From Prostheceraeus crozeri (lineage: Eukaryota; Platyhelminthes; Polycladida; Euryleptidae): 64,000 nt of DNA. The stretch spans positions 52,610 through 116,609 of the forward strand of contig CAJQUW010012905.1 of NCBI GenBank assembly GCA_907163375.1. Direction: 5' to 3'. The notes beneath the pieces were generated by a model that saw only the letters and a list, made by a program, of their open reading frames with translations, had not been told where the DNA came from and did no database searches. Shown one piece after another: positions 44,251 to 56,995 of this stretch. Made by a program: the position numbers and the translations under genes. Each line of letters starts with the position of its first letter. The first letter of the stretch is position 1.

Positions 44251-44274
44251 CCGCCAACGTTCCAAAAATGGAAC
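44251..44274 (+). repeat. Subterminal palindromic motif, copy 3
   Basis: CCGCCAAC runs into GTTCCAAAAATGGAAC, 133 bp from the right end of the piggyBac element. Confidence 0.85.
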
Positions 44275-44411
44275 ATTCATTCAAAAAAACTAAGACAAAT
44301 TCATTTTTCTTAAATTATAGTTTATTTTACTTATTTCCCACAAAGACATGAAAAAAGTAAAAAATAAATACAAGTTTACAATTTTTCTGTAAGCGGCGGG
44401 TAAGCGGTTAA

Positions 44412-44492
44412 TTTTTTATACTGTTCTAATCTTAATAATAATTGTGATTCCGTATCTTTCATATACCTAACTCTATACCTAACTCTAACTCT
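44412..44492. other. Short spacer between piggyBac element and array
   Basis: About 80 bp, ending with three runs of CTAACTCTA just before the first array unit. Confidence 0.6.
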
Positions 44493-47400
44493 CCTGCCGG
44501 GGAGACAGAAAAGAAGGAAGGCACGACCACCACTCGCGCTCAGCCAAGACCAGAAGACATCCCTACCGAGGAGGGGGGAGACAGAAAGGAAGGAAGGGAC
44601 GACCACTCGCGCTCAGAAAAGACCAGAAGACATCCCTGCCGAGGGGGGAGACAGAAAGGAAGGAAGGGACGATGATAACTCGCGCTCAACCAAGACCAGA
44701 AGACATCTCTGCCGAGAGGAGGGGGAGACAGAAAGGAAGGAAAGAAGGGACGACGACCACTCGCGCTCAGCCAAGACGAGAAGACATCCCTGCCGAGGGG
44801 GGAGACAGAAAGGAAGGAAGGGACGACGACCACTCGCGCTCAGCCAAGACCAGAAGACATCCCTGCCGAGAAGAGACAGAAAGGAAGAAAGGGACGATGA
44901 TCACTCGCGCTCAGCCAAGACCAGAAGACATCTCTGCCGAGAGGAGGGGGGAGACAGAAAGGAAGGAAGGAATGGACGACGACCACTCGCGCTCAGTCAA
45001 GACCAGAAAACATCCCTGACGAGGGAGGGGGGAGACAGAATGGAAGGAAGGAATGGACGACGACCACTCGCGCTCAGCCAAGACCAGAAAACATCCCTGC
45101 CGAGAGGGGGGGGAGACAGAAAGGAAGGAAGGGACGACGACCACTCGCGCTCAGCCAAAACCAGAAGACATCCCTGCCGAGGTGGGGGAGACAGAAAGGA
45201 AGGAAGGGACGACGACCACTCGCGCTCAGCCAAGACCAGAAAACATCCCTGACGAGGGAGGGGGGAGACAGAATGGAAGGAAGGAATGGACGACGACCAC
45301 TCGCGCTCAGCCAAGACCAGAAGACATCCCTGCCGAGGTGGGGGAGACAGAAAGGAAGGAAGGGACGACGACCACTCGCGCTCAGCCAAGACCAGAAGAC
45401 ATCCCTGCCGATAGGAGGGGGAGACAGAAAGGAAGGAACGGACGACGACCACTCGCGCTCAGCCAAGACCAGAAGACACCCCTACCGAGGAGGGGGGAGA
45501 CAGAAAGGAAGGAAGAGACGACGACCACTCGCTCTCAGCCAAGACCAGAAGACATCCCTGCCGAGGGAGGGGGGAGACTGAAAGGAAGGAAGGGAAGATG
45601 ATCACTCGCGCTCAGCAAGGACCAGAAGACATCCCTGCCGAAGGGGGGGGACAGTTACGAAGGAAGGGACGACGACCACTCGCGCTCAGCCAAGACCAGA
45701 AGACATCCCAGCCGAGGGGAGAGACAGAAAGGAAGGAAGGGACGACGACCACTCCCGCTCAGCTAAGACCAGAAGACATCCCTGCCGAGGGGGGGGGAGA
45801 GACAGAAAGGAAGGAAGGGACGATGACCACTCACACTAAGCCAAGACAAGAAGACATCCCTGCCGAGGGAGGGGGGAGACAGAAAGGAAGGAAGGGACGA
45901 CGACCACTCGCGCTCAGCAAAGACCAGAAGACATCCCTGCCGAGGGAGGGGGGTGAGAGAAAGGAAGGAAGGGACGACGACCACTCGCGCTCAGCCAAGA
46001 CCAGAAGACAGCCCTGCCGAGAGGGGGGGAGACAGAAAGGAAGGAAGGGACGACGACCACTCGCGCTCAGCCAAGACCAGAAGACATCCCTGCCGAGGGA
46101 GGGGGAGGAGACAGAAAGGAAGGAATGGACGACGACCACTCGCGCTCAGCCAAGACCAGAAGACATCCCTACCGAGGAGGGGGGAGACAGAAATGAAGGA
46201 ACGGATGACGACCACTCGCGCTCAGCCAAGACCAGAAAACATCCCTGACGAGGGAGGGGGGAGACAGAATGGAAGGAAGGAATGGACGACGACCACTCGC
46301 GCTCAGCCAAGACCAGAAGACATCCCTGCCGAGGTGGGGGAGACAGAAAGGAAGGAAGGGACGACGACCACTCGCGCTCAGCCAAGACCAGAAGACATCC
46401 CTGCCGAGAGGAGGGGGAGACAGAAAGGAAGGAACGGACGACGACCACTCGCGCTCAGCCAAGACCAGAAGACACCCCTACCGAGGAGGGGGGAGACAGA
46501 AAGGAAGGAAGAGACGACGACCACTCGCTCTCAGCCAAGACCAGAAGACATCCCTGCCGAGGGAGGGGGGAGACTGAAAGGAAGGAAGGGAAGATGATCA
46601 CTCGCGCTCAGCAAGGACCAGAAGACATCCCTGCCGAAGGGGGGGGAGACAGTTACGAAGGAAGGGACGACGACCACTCGCGCTCAGCCAAGACCAGAAG
46701 ACATCCCTGACAGGGGAGGGGAGAGACAGAAAGGAAGGAACGGACGACGACCACTCGCGCTCAGCCAAGACCAGAAGACATCCCTACCGAGGAGGGGGGA
46801 GACAGAAATGAAGGAACGGATGACGACCACTCGAGCTCAGGCAAGACCAGAAGACATCCCTGCCGAGGGGGGCATACAAAAAGGAAGGAAGGGAGGACGA
46901 CCACTCGCGCTCAGCCAAGACCAGAAGACATCCCTACCGAGGAGTGGAGAGACAGAAAGGAAGGAATGGATTACGACCACTCGCGCTCAGGCAAGACCAG
47001 AAGACATCCCTGCCGAGGGGGGAGACAGAAAGGAAGGAAGGGACGACGACCACTCGCGCTCAGCCAAGACCAGAAGACATCCCTGCCGAGGAGAGAGACA
47101 GAAAAGAAGGAAGGGACGACGACCACTCCCGCTCAGCCAAGACCAGAAGACATCCCTGCCGAGGGAGGGGGAGGAGACAGACAGGAAGGAAGTTACGACG
47201 ACCACTCGCGCTTAGCCAAGAACAGAAGACATCTCTGACGAGGGAGGGGGGGAGACAGAAAGGAAGGAAGTTACGACGACCACTCGCGCTCAGCCAAGAC
47301 CAGAAAACATCCCTGCCGAGAGGGGGGGGAGACAGAAAGGAAGGAAGGGACGACGACCACTCGCGCTCAGCCAAAACCAGAAGACATCCCTGCCGAGGTG

Positions 47401-50400
47401 GGGGAGACAGAAAGGAAGGAAGGGACGACGACCACTCGCGCTCAGCCAAGACCAGAAGACATCCCAGCCGAGGGGAGAGACAGAAAGGAAGGAAGGGACG
47501 AGGACCACTCCCGCTCAGCTAAGACCAGAAGACATCCCTGCCGAGGGGGGGGGAGAGACAGAAAGGAAGGAAGGGACGATGACCACTCACACTAAGCCAA
47601 GACAAGAAGACATCCCTGCCGAGGGAGGGGGGAGACAGAAAGGAAGGAAGGGACGACGACCACTCGCGCTCAGCAAAGACCAGAAGACATCCCTGCCGAG
47701 GGAGGGGGGTGAGAGAAGGGAAGGAAGGGACGACGACCACTCGCGCTCAGCCAAGACCAGAAGACATGCCTGCCCAGAGGGGGGAGACAGAAAGGAAGGA
47801 AGGGACGACGACCACTCGCGCTCAGCCAAGACCAGAAGACATCCCTGCCGAGGGAGGGGGAGGAGACAGAAAGGAAGGAATGGACGACGACCACTCGCGC
47901 TCAGCCAAGACCAGAAGACATCCCTACCGAGGAGGGGGGAGACAGAAATGAAGGAACGGATGACGACCACTCGCGCTCAGCCAAGACCAGAAAACATCCC
48001 TGACGAGGGAGGGGGGAGACAGAATGGAAGGAAGGAATGGACGACGACCACTCGCGCTCAGCCAAGACCAGAAGACATCCCTGCCGAGGGGGGAGACAGA
48101 AAGGAAGGAAGGGACGACGACCACTCGCGCTCAGCCAAGACCAGAAGACATTCCTGCCGAGGGGAGGGGAGACAGAAAGGAAGGAACGGACGACGACCAC
48201 TCGCGCTCAGCCAAGACCAGAAGACATCCCTGCCCGGGGGGGGGTAGACAGAAAGGAAGGAAGAGACGACGACCACTCGCGCTCAGCCAAGACCAGAAGA
48301 CATCCCTGCCGAGGGAGGGGGAGACTGAAAGGAAGGAAGGGACGATGATCACTCGCGCTCAGCAAGGACCAGAAGACATCCCTGCCGAAGGGGGGGGACA
48401 GTTACGAAGGAAGGGACGACGACCACTCGCGCTCAGCCAAGACCAGAAGACATCCCTGACAGGGGAGGGGAGAGACAGAAAGGAAGGAACGGACGACGAC
48501 CACTCGCGCTCAGCCAAGACCAGAAGACATCCCTACCGAGGAGGGGAGACAGAAATGAAGGAACGGATGACGACCACTCGCGCTCAGCCAAGACCAGAAA
48601 ACATCCCTGACGAGGGAGGGGGGAGACAGAATGGAAGGAAGGAATGGACGACGACAACTCGCGCTCAGCCAAGACCAGAAGACATCCCTGCCGAGGGAGG
48701 GGAAGGAGACAGACAGGAAGGAAGTTACGACGACCACTCGCGCTTAGCCAAGACCAGAAGACATCCCTACCGAGGAGGGGAGAGACAGAAAGGAAGGAAT
48801 GGATTACGACCACTCGAGCTCAGGCAAGACCAGAAGACATCCCTGCCGAGGGGGGCATACAAAAAGGAAGGAAGGGAGGACGACCACTCGCGCTCAGCCA
48901 AGACCAGAAGACATCCCTACCGAGGAGTGGAGAGACAGAAAGGAAGGAATGGATTACGACCACTCGCGCTCAGGCAAGACCAGAAGACATCCCTTCCGAG
49001 GGGGAGACAGAAACGAAGGAATGTACGAGGAACACTCGCGCTCAGCCAAGACCACAAGACATCCGTGCCGGGCGGTGGGAGAGAGAAAAGAAGGAAGGGA
49101 CGACGACCACTTTCGCCCAGCCAAGACCAGAAGACATCCTTGCCGAGGGGGGGGGAGACAGAAAGGAAGGAAGGGACGACGACCACTCGCGCTTAGCCAA
49201 GAACAGAAGACATCTCTGACGAGGGAGGGGGGGAGACAGAAAGGAAGGAAGTTACGACGACCACTCGCGCTCAGCCAAGACCAGAAGACATCCCTACCGA
49301 GGAGGGGAGAGACAGAAAGGAAGGAATGGATTACGACCACTCGCGCTCAGGCAAGACCAGAAGACATCCCTGCCGAGGGGGGAGACAGAAAGGAAGGAAG
49401 GGACGACGACCACTCGCGCTCAGCCAAGACCAGAAGACATCCCAGCCGAGGGGAGAGACAGAAAGGAAGGAAGGGACGACGACCACTCCCGCTCAGCTAA
49501 GACCAGAAGACATCCCTGCCGAGGGGGGGGGGAGAGACAGAAAGGAAGGAAGGGACGATGACCACTCACACTAAGCCAAGACAAGAAGACATCCCTGCCG
49601 AGGGAGGGGGGAGACAGAAAGGAAGGAAGAGACGACGACCACTCGCGCTCAGCAAAGACCAGAAGACATCCCTGCCGAGGGAGGGGGGTGAGAGAAAGGA
49701 AGGAAGGGACGACGACCACTCGCGCTCAGCCAAGACCAGAAGACAGCCCTGCCGAGAGGGGGGAGACAGAAAGGAAGGAATGGACGACGACCACTCGCGC
49801 TCAGCCAAGACCAGAAGACATCCCTGCCGAGGGAGGGGGAGGAGGCAGACAGGAAGGAAGTTACGACGACCACTCGCGCTCAGCCAAGACCAGAAGACAC
49901 CCCTACCGAGGAGGGGGGAGACAGAAAGGAAGGAAGAGACGACGATCACTCGCGCTCAGCGAAGACCAGAAGACATCCCTGCCGAGGGAGGGGGGAGACT
50001 GAAAGGAAGGAAGGGACGATGATCACTCGCGCTCAGCAAGGACCAGAAGACATCCCTGCCGAGGAGGGGGGAGACAGAAAGGAAGGAAGAGACGACGACC
50101 ACTCGCGCTCAGCCAAGACCAGAAGACATCCCTGCCGAGGGAGGGGGAGGAGACAGACAGGAAGGAACGGATGACGACCACTCGCGCTCAGCCAAGACCA
50201 GAAAACATCCCTGACGAGGGAGGGGGGAGACAGAATGGAAGGAAGGAATGGACGACGACCACTCGCGCTCAGCCAAGACCAGAAGACATCCCTGCCGAGG
50301 GAGGGGGAGGAGACAGACAGGAAGGAAGTTACGACGACCACTCGCGCTTAGCCAAGAACAGAAGACATCTCTGACGAGGGAGGGGGGGAGACAGAAAGGA

Positions 50401-53400
50401 AAGAAGGGACGACGACCACTCGCGCTCAGCCAAGACCAGAAGACATCCCTACCGAGGAGGGGGGAGACAGAAATGAAGGAACGGATTTCGACCACTCGCG
50501 CTCAGCCAAGACCAGAAAACATCCCTGACGAGGGAGGGGGGAGACAGAATGGAAGGAAGGAATGGACGACGACCACTCGCGCTCAGCCAAGACCAGAAGA
50601 CATCCCTGCCGAGGGAGGGGGAGGAGACAGACAGGAAGGAAGTTACGACGACCACTCGCGCTTAGCCAAGAACAGAAGACATCTCTGACGAGGGAGGGGG
50701 GGAGACAGAAAGGAAGGAAGTTACGACGACCACTCGCGCTCAGCCAAGACCAGAAGACATCCCTACCGAGGAGGGGAGAGACAGAAAGGAAGGAATGGAT
50801 TACGACCACTCGCGCTCAGGCAAGACCAGAAGACATCCCTGCCGAGGAGGGAGACAGAAAGGAAGGAAGGGACGACGACCACTCGCGCTCAGCCAAGACC
50901 AGAAGACATCCCAGCCGAGGGGGGAGACAGAAAGGAAGGAAGGGACGACGACCACTCCCGCTCAGCTAAGACCAGAAGACATCCCTGCCGAGGGGGGGAG
51001 ACAGAAAGGAAGGAAGGGATGACGACCACTCGCGCTCAGCAAAGACCAGAAGACATCCCTGCCGAGGGAGGGGGGTGACAGAAAGGAAGGAAGTTACGAC
51101 GACCATTCGCGCTCAGCCAAGACCAGAAGACACCCCTACCGAGGAGGGGGGAGACAGAAAGGAAGGAAGTTACGACGACCACTCGCGCTCAGCCAAGACC
51201 AGAAGACATCCCTGCCGAAGGGGGGGGGGACAGTTACGAAGGAAGGGACGACGAGCACTCGCGCTCAGCCAAGACCAGAAGACATCCCTGCCGAGGGAGG
51301 GGGAGGAGGCAGACAGGAAGGAAGTTACGACGACCACTCGCGCTCAGCCAAGACCAGAAGACACCCCTACCGAGGAGGGGGGAGACAGAAAGGAAGGAAG
51401 AGACGACGATCACTCGCGCTCAGCGAAGACCAGAAGACATCCCTGCCGAGGGAGGGGGGTGAGAGAAAGGAAGGAAGGGACGACGACCACTCGCGCTCAG
51501 CCAAGACCAGAAGACAGCCCTGCCGAGAGGGGGGAGACAGAAAGGAAGGAATGGACGACGACCACTCGCGCTCAGCCAAGACCAGAAGACATCCCTGCCG
51601 AGGGAGGGGGAGGAAACAGACAGGAAGGAAGTTACGACGACCACTCGCGCTCAGCCAAGACCAGAAGACACCCCTACCGAGGAGGGGGGAGACAGAAAGG
51701 AAGGAAGAGACGACGACCACTCGCGCTCAGCCAAGACCAGAAGACATCCCTGCCGAGGGAGGGGGGAGACTGAAAGGAAGGAAGGGACGATGATCACTCG
51801 CGCTCAGCAAGGACCAGAAGACATCCCTACCGAAGGGGGGGGAGACAGTTACGAAGGAAGGGACGACGACCACTCGCGCTCAGCCAAGACCAGAAGACAT
51901 CCCTACCGAGGAGGGGGGAGACAGAAATGAAGGAACGGATGACGACCACTCGCGCTCAGCCAAGACCAGAAGACCCCCCTATCGAGGAGGGGGGAGACAG
52001 GAAGGAAGGAAGAGACGACGACCACTCGCGCTCAGCCAAGACCGGAAGACATCCCTGCCGAGGGAGGGGGAGGAGACAGACAGGAAGGAACGGATGACGA
52101 CCACTCGCGCTCAGCCAAGACCAGAAAACATCCCTGACGAGGGAGGGGGGAGACAGAATGGAAGGAAGGAATGGACGACGACCACTCGCGCTCAGCCAAG
52201 ACCAGAAGACATCCCTGCCGAGGGAGGGGGAGGAGACAGACAGGAAGGAAGTTACGACGACCACTCGCGCTTAGCCAAGAACAGAAGACATCCCTGACGA
52301 GGAGGGGGGGGAGACAGAAAGGAAGGAAGTTACGACGACCACTCGCGCTCAGCCAAGACCAGAAGACATCCCTACCGAGGAGGGGAGAGACAGAAAGGAA
52401 GGAATGGATTACGACCACTCGCGCTCAGGCAAGACCGGAAGACATCCCTGCCGGGGGGGAGACAGAAAGGAAGGAAGGGACGACGACCACTCGCGCTCAG
52501 CCAAGTCCAGAAGACATCCATGCCGAGGGGGAGAGACAGAAAGGAAGGAAGGGACGACGACCACTCGCGCTCAGCTAAGACCAGAAGACATCCCTGCGAT
52601 AGGGGGTGACAGAAAGGAAGGAATGTATGACGACCACTCGCGCTCAGCAAAGACCAGAAGACATCCCTCCCGAGGGGGGGGGAGACAGAAAGGAAGGAAG
52701 TTACGACGACCCATTCGCGCTCAGCCAAGACCAGAAGACACCCCTACCGAGGAGGGGGGAGACAGAAAGGAAGGAAGTTACGACGACCACTCGCGCTCAG
52801 CCAAGACCAGAAGACATCCCTGCCGAAGGGGGGGGGGACAGTTACGAAGGAAGGGACGACGAGCACTCGCACTCAGCCAAGACCAGAAGACATCCCTGAC
52901 GGGGGAGGGGGGAGACAGAAAGGAAGGAATGGACGACGACCACTCGCGCTCAGCCAAGACCAGAAGACATCCCTACCGAGGAGGGGGGAGACAGAAATGA
53001 AGGAACGGATGACGACCACTCGCGCTCAGCCAAGACCAGAAAACATCCCTACCGAGGAGGGGAGAGACAGAAAGGAAGGAATGGATTACGACCACTCGCG
53101 CTCAGGCAAGACCAGAAGACATCCCTGCCGAGGGGGGAGACAGAAAGGAAGGAAGGGACGACGACCACTCGCGCTCAGCCAAGACCAGAAGACATCCCTG
53201 CCGAGGGGAGAGACAGAAAAGAAGGAAGGGACGACGACCACTCCCGCTCAGCTAAGACCAGAAGACATCCCTGCCGAGGGCGGGGAGAGACAGAAAGGAA
53301 GGAAGGGACGATGACCACTCACACTAAGCCAAGACTAGAAGACATCCCTGCCGAGGGAGGGGGGAGACAGAAAGGAAGGAAGGGACGACGAGCACTCGCG

Positions 53401-55392
53401 CTCAGCCAAGACCAGAAGACATCCCTGCCGAGGGAGGGGGAGGAGGCAGACAGGAAGGAAGTTACGACGACCACTCGCGCTCAGCCAAGACCAGAAGACA
53501 CCCCTACCGAGGAGGGGGGAGACAGAAAGGAAGGAAGAGACGACGATCACTCGCGCTCAGCGAAGACCAGAAGACATCCCTGCCGAGGGGAGAGACAGAA
53601 AGGAAGGAATGGACGACGACCACTCGCGCTCAGCCAAGACCAGAAGACACCCCTACCGAGGAGGGGGGAGACAGAAAGGAAGGAAGAGACGACGATCACT
53701 CGCGCTCAGCGAAGACCAGAAGACATGCCTGCCGAGGGAGGGGGGAGACTGAAAGGAAGGAAGGGACGATGATCACTCGCGCTCAGCAAGGACCAGAAGA
53801 CATCCCTACCGAAGGGGGGGGAGACAGTTACGAAGGAAGGGACGACGACCACTCGCGCTCAGCCAAGACCAGAAGACATCCCTGACGGGGGAGGGGGGAG
53901 ACAGAAAGGAAAGAAGGGACGGACGACGACCACTCGCGCTCAGCCAAGACCAGAAGACATCCCTACCGAGGAGGGGGGAGACAGGAAGGAAGGAAGAGAC
54001 GACGACCACTCGCGCTCAGCCAAGACCAGAAGACATCCCTGCCGAGGGAGGGGGAGGAGACAGACAGGAAGGAAGGAATGGACGACGACCACTCGCGCTT
54101 AGCCAAGAACAGAAGACATCTCTGACGAGGGAGGGGGGGAGACAGAAAGGAAAGAAGGGACGACGACCACTCGCGCTCAGCCAAGACCAGAAGACATCCC
54201 TACCGAGGAGGGGGGAGACAGAAAGGAAGGAATGGATGACGACCACTCGCGCTCAGCCAAGACCAGAAGACATCCCTACCGAGGAGGGGGGAGACAGAAA
54301 TGAAGGAACGGATGCACCACTCGCCTCAGCCAAGACCCCCAACAGAAGACATCCTACCGAGGAGGGGAGCACAGAAATGAAGGAACGGATGACGACCACT
54401 CGCGCTCAGCAAGGAACCAGAAGACATCCCTGCGCCGAGGGGGAGACAGAATGGAAGAAGGAATGGACGGACGACCCCACACGATCGCGCTGCAGCCAAG
54501 ACCAGAAGACATCCCTGCCGAGGAAGGGGGAGGAGACAGACAGGAAGGAAGTTACGACGACCACTCGCGCGCTTAGCCAAGAACAGAATAGACATCTCTG
54601 ACGAGGGAGGGGGGGAGACAGAAAGGAAGGAAGTTACGACACGACCAACTCGCGCTCAGCCAAGACCAGAAGACATCCCTACCGAGGAGGGGAGAGACAG
54701 AAAGGAAGGAATGATTACGAACCAGACCACTTCGCGCTCAGGCAAGACCAGAAGGACATCCCTGCCGAGGGGGAGACAGAAAGGAAGGAAGGGACGGACG
54801 ACCACTCGCGCTCAGCCAAGACCAGAAGAACATCCCAGCCGAGGGGGCGGAGACAGAAAGGAAGGAAGGGATGACTAGACCACTCGCGCTCAGCAAAGAC
54901 CAGAAGACATCCCTGCCGAGGGAGGGTGTGGTGACAGAAAGGAAGGAAGTTACGGACGACCATCTCGCGCTCAGCCAAGACCAGAAGACACCCCTACCGA
55001 GGAGGGGGAGACAGAAAGGAAGGAAGTTACGGACGACCACTCGCGCTCAGCCAAGACCAGAAGACGTCCTGCCGAAGGGGGGGGGACAGTTACGAAGGAA
55101 GGACGACGAGCACTCGCACTCAGCCAAGACCAGAAGACATCCCTGACGGGGGAGGATGGGGAGACAGAAAGATAGGAATGGACGACGACCATCGCGCTCA
55201 GCCAAGGACCAGAAGACATCCCTACCGAGGAGGGGGGGGAGGAGACAGAAATGAAGGAACGAGATGACGACCACTCTCGCGCTCAGCCAAGACCAGGAAA
55301 ACATCCCTACCGAGGAGGGGAGAGACAGAAAGGAAGGAATGGATTACGACCTACTCGCATCACTCGCGCTCAGGCAAGACCAGAAGAGAGGG

Positions 55393-55466
55393 AAAAACAA
55401 AAAAAAAAAAAAAAAAAAAAAAAAAATAAAAAAAAAACAAAAAAAAAAAAAAAAAAAAAAAAAAAA
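55393..55466. repeat. Poly-A tract interrupting the array
   Basis: ~74 bp of A with a few C/T, breaking a unit in mid-phrase (after CAGAAGAGAGGG). It resumes with array-like but altered sequence. It could be a sequencing artefact or an A-tail of a retrocopy. Confidence 0.8.
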
Positions 55467-56849
55467 GACAGCCCTGTCCGACTGCGGGGGAGGACAGAAA
55501 GGAAGGATTAGGGTCCGTTACGACCACTTCGCGCTCATGCCAAGACCAGAAGACATCCCTGCCGAGGGGTAGAGACAGAAAAGAAGGAAGGGACGACGAA
55601 ACCACTCCCGTGTCTTCAGCTAAGAACCATGAAGAACCATCCCTGCCGAGGTGCTGGGGATTAGAGACAGAAAGGAAGGAAGGGACGATGACCACTCACG
55701 CTCAGCAAAAGACCAGAAGAGAAGACATCCCTGCCGAAGGGAGGGGGGAGGTGAGGGGAATCAGACAGGAAGGAAGTTACGACGAACCACATCGCGGCTC
55801 CAGACCAAGACCAGAAAGACACCCATACCGAGGAGGGGGGAGACAAGAAAGGAGGAGGAAGAGACCGACGACCACTCGCGCGCTCAGCCAAGACCAGAAG
55901 ACATCCCTGCCAGAGGGAGGGGGAGAACTGAAAGGAAAGGAAGGGACCGATGAACACTCGCGACTTCAGCAAGGACCAGAAGACATCCCTGCCGAAGGGG
56001 GGGGGGGAACGTGTTACGAAAGGGAAGGGACGACGACCACTACGCGCCTCAGCAAAGAACCAGAAAGAAGACATCCCTGACGGGGGTGGGGGGAGACAGA
56101 AAGGAAAGAAGGGACGGACGACGACCACTCGCGCTCAGCTGAGACCAGAAGACATCCCTGACGGGGGAGGGGGGAGACAGAAAGGAAAGAAGGGACGACG
56201 ACCACTCGCGCTCAGCCAAGACCAGAAGACATCCCTGCCGAGGGCGGGGGGAGACAGAAATGAAGGAACGGTGATGACGACCACTCGCGCTTCAGCTTAG
56301 AGACCAAGAAGACATCTGTGGTGCAGAGGAGGGGCGCAGATGATACAGACAGGGAAGGTAAGTTTACGACGACCACGTCCACTCCACTGGTACACTGCTC
56401 CACGCTATAGGTCAAGACCAGAAAGACATCATCCCTACCGAGGAGGGGGAGAGGACTAGAAAGGAAGGAAAATGGATTACGAACCACTCAGCGCTCCAGG
56501 CAAGCCGATCCAGAAGACATCCCAGACACGCTCTCGCGGAGAGACAGAAAGGAACGGAAGGGACGACGACCACTCCCGCTCAGCTACGACCAAGAAGACA
56601 TTCCCTCCCCCCTGCCGCTCTGAGGGGCCGTGGGGGAGAAGAGGACAGGAAAGGAGGGAAGGGACGATGACCACTCACACTCAGCCAAGACCAGAAGTCA
56701 TCCCTGGCCGAGGGAGGGGGGAGACAGAAAGGAAAGGAAGCGGCTGACGACAGAGCCACTCGCGCCTCAGCAAAAGACCAGATATGACACATCCCAGGCC
56801 GAGGGAGGTGCTGGGTGTACAGCAAGGAAGGAAGTTTACGAACGACCAC

Positions 56850-56995
56850 ATTCTAACCACATTATTAACTAATTTTAACCTTCAATTTTTCTTTTTCTCC
56901 TATCAATTTTATAGTCATTCGGTTATTTCATTCAAATTTATTTTATTTATAACTGTTGTTTTAATAGCTACATTTTTTTATATCCCTACTTGATT
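56850..56995. other. AT-rich insert in the array
   Basis: ~145 bp of AT-rich sequence (starting CATTCTAACCACATTATT, ending TATCCCTACTTGATT) unlike the array unit. It is either a small insertion or a mis-assembled read segment. Confidence 0.75.

Larger units (their letters stand above)
41224..44407 (+). mobile_element. piggyBac-type DNA transposon
   Basis: The ~3.18-kb element is flanked by TTAA at 41220-41223 and 44408-44411, the piggyBac target duplication. Its ends are inverted: CCTTTTACACGCC on the left and, read from the right, CCGCTTACCCGCC. Inside are a decayed transposase (42144-43855) and three copies of a palindromic subterminal motif. The right part (43860-44400) and left part (41260-42140) are non-coding. 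Confidence 0.88.
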
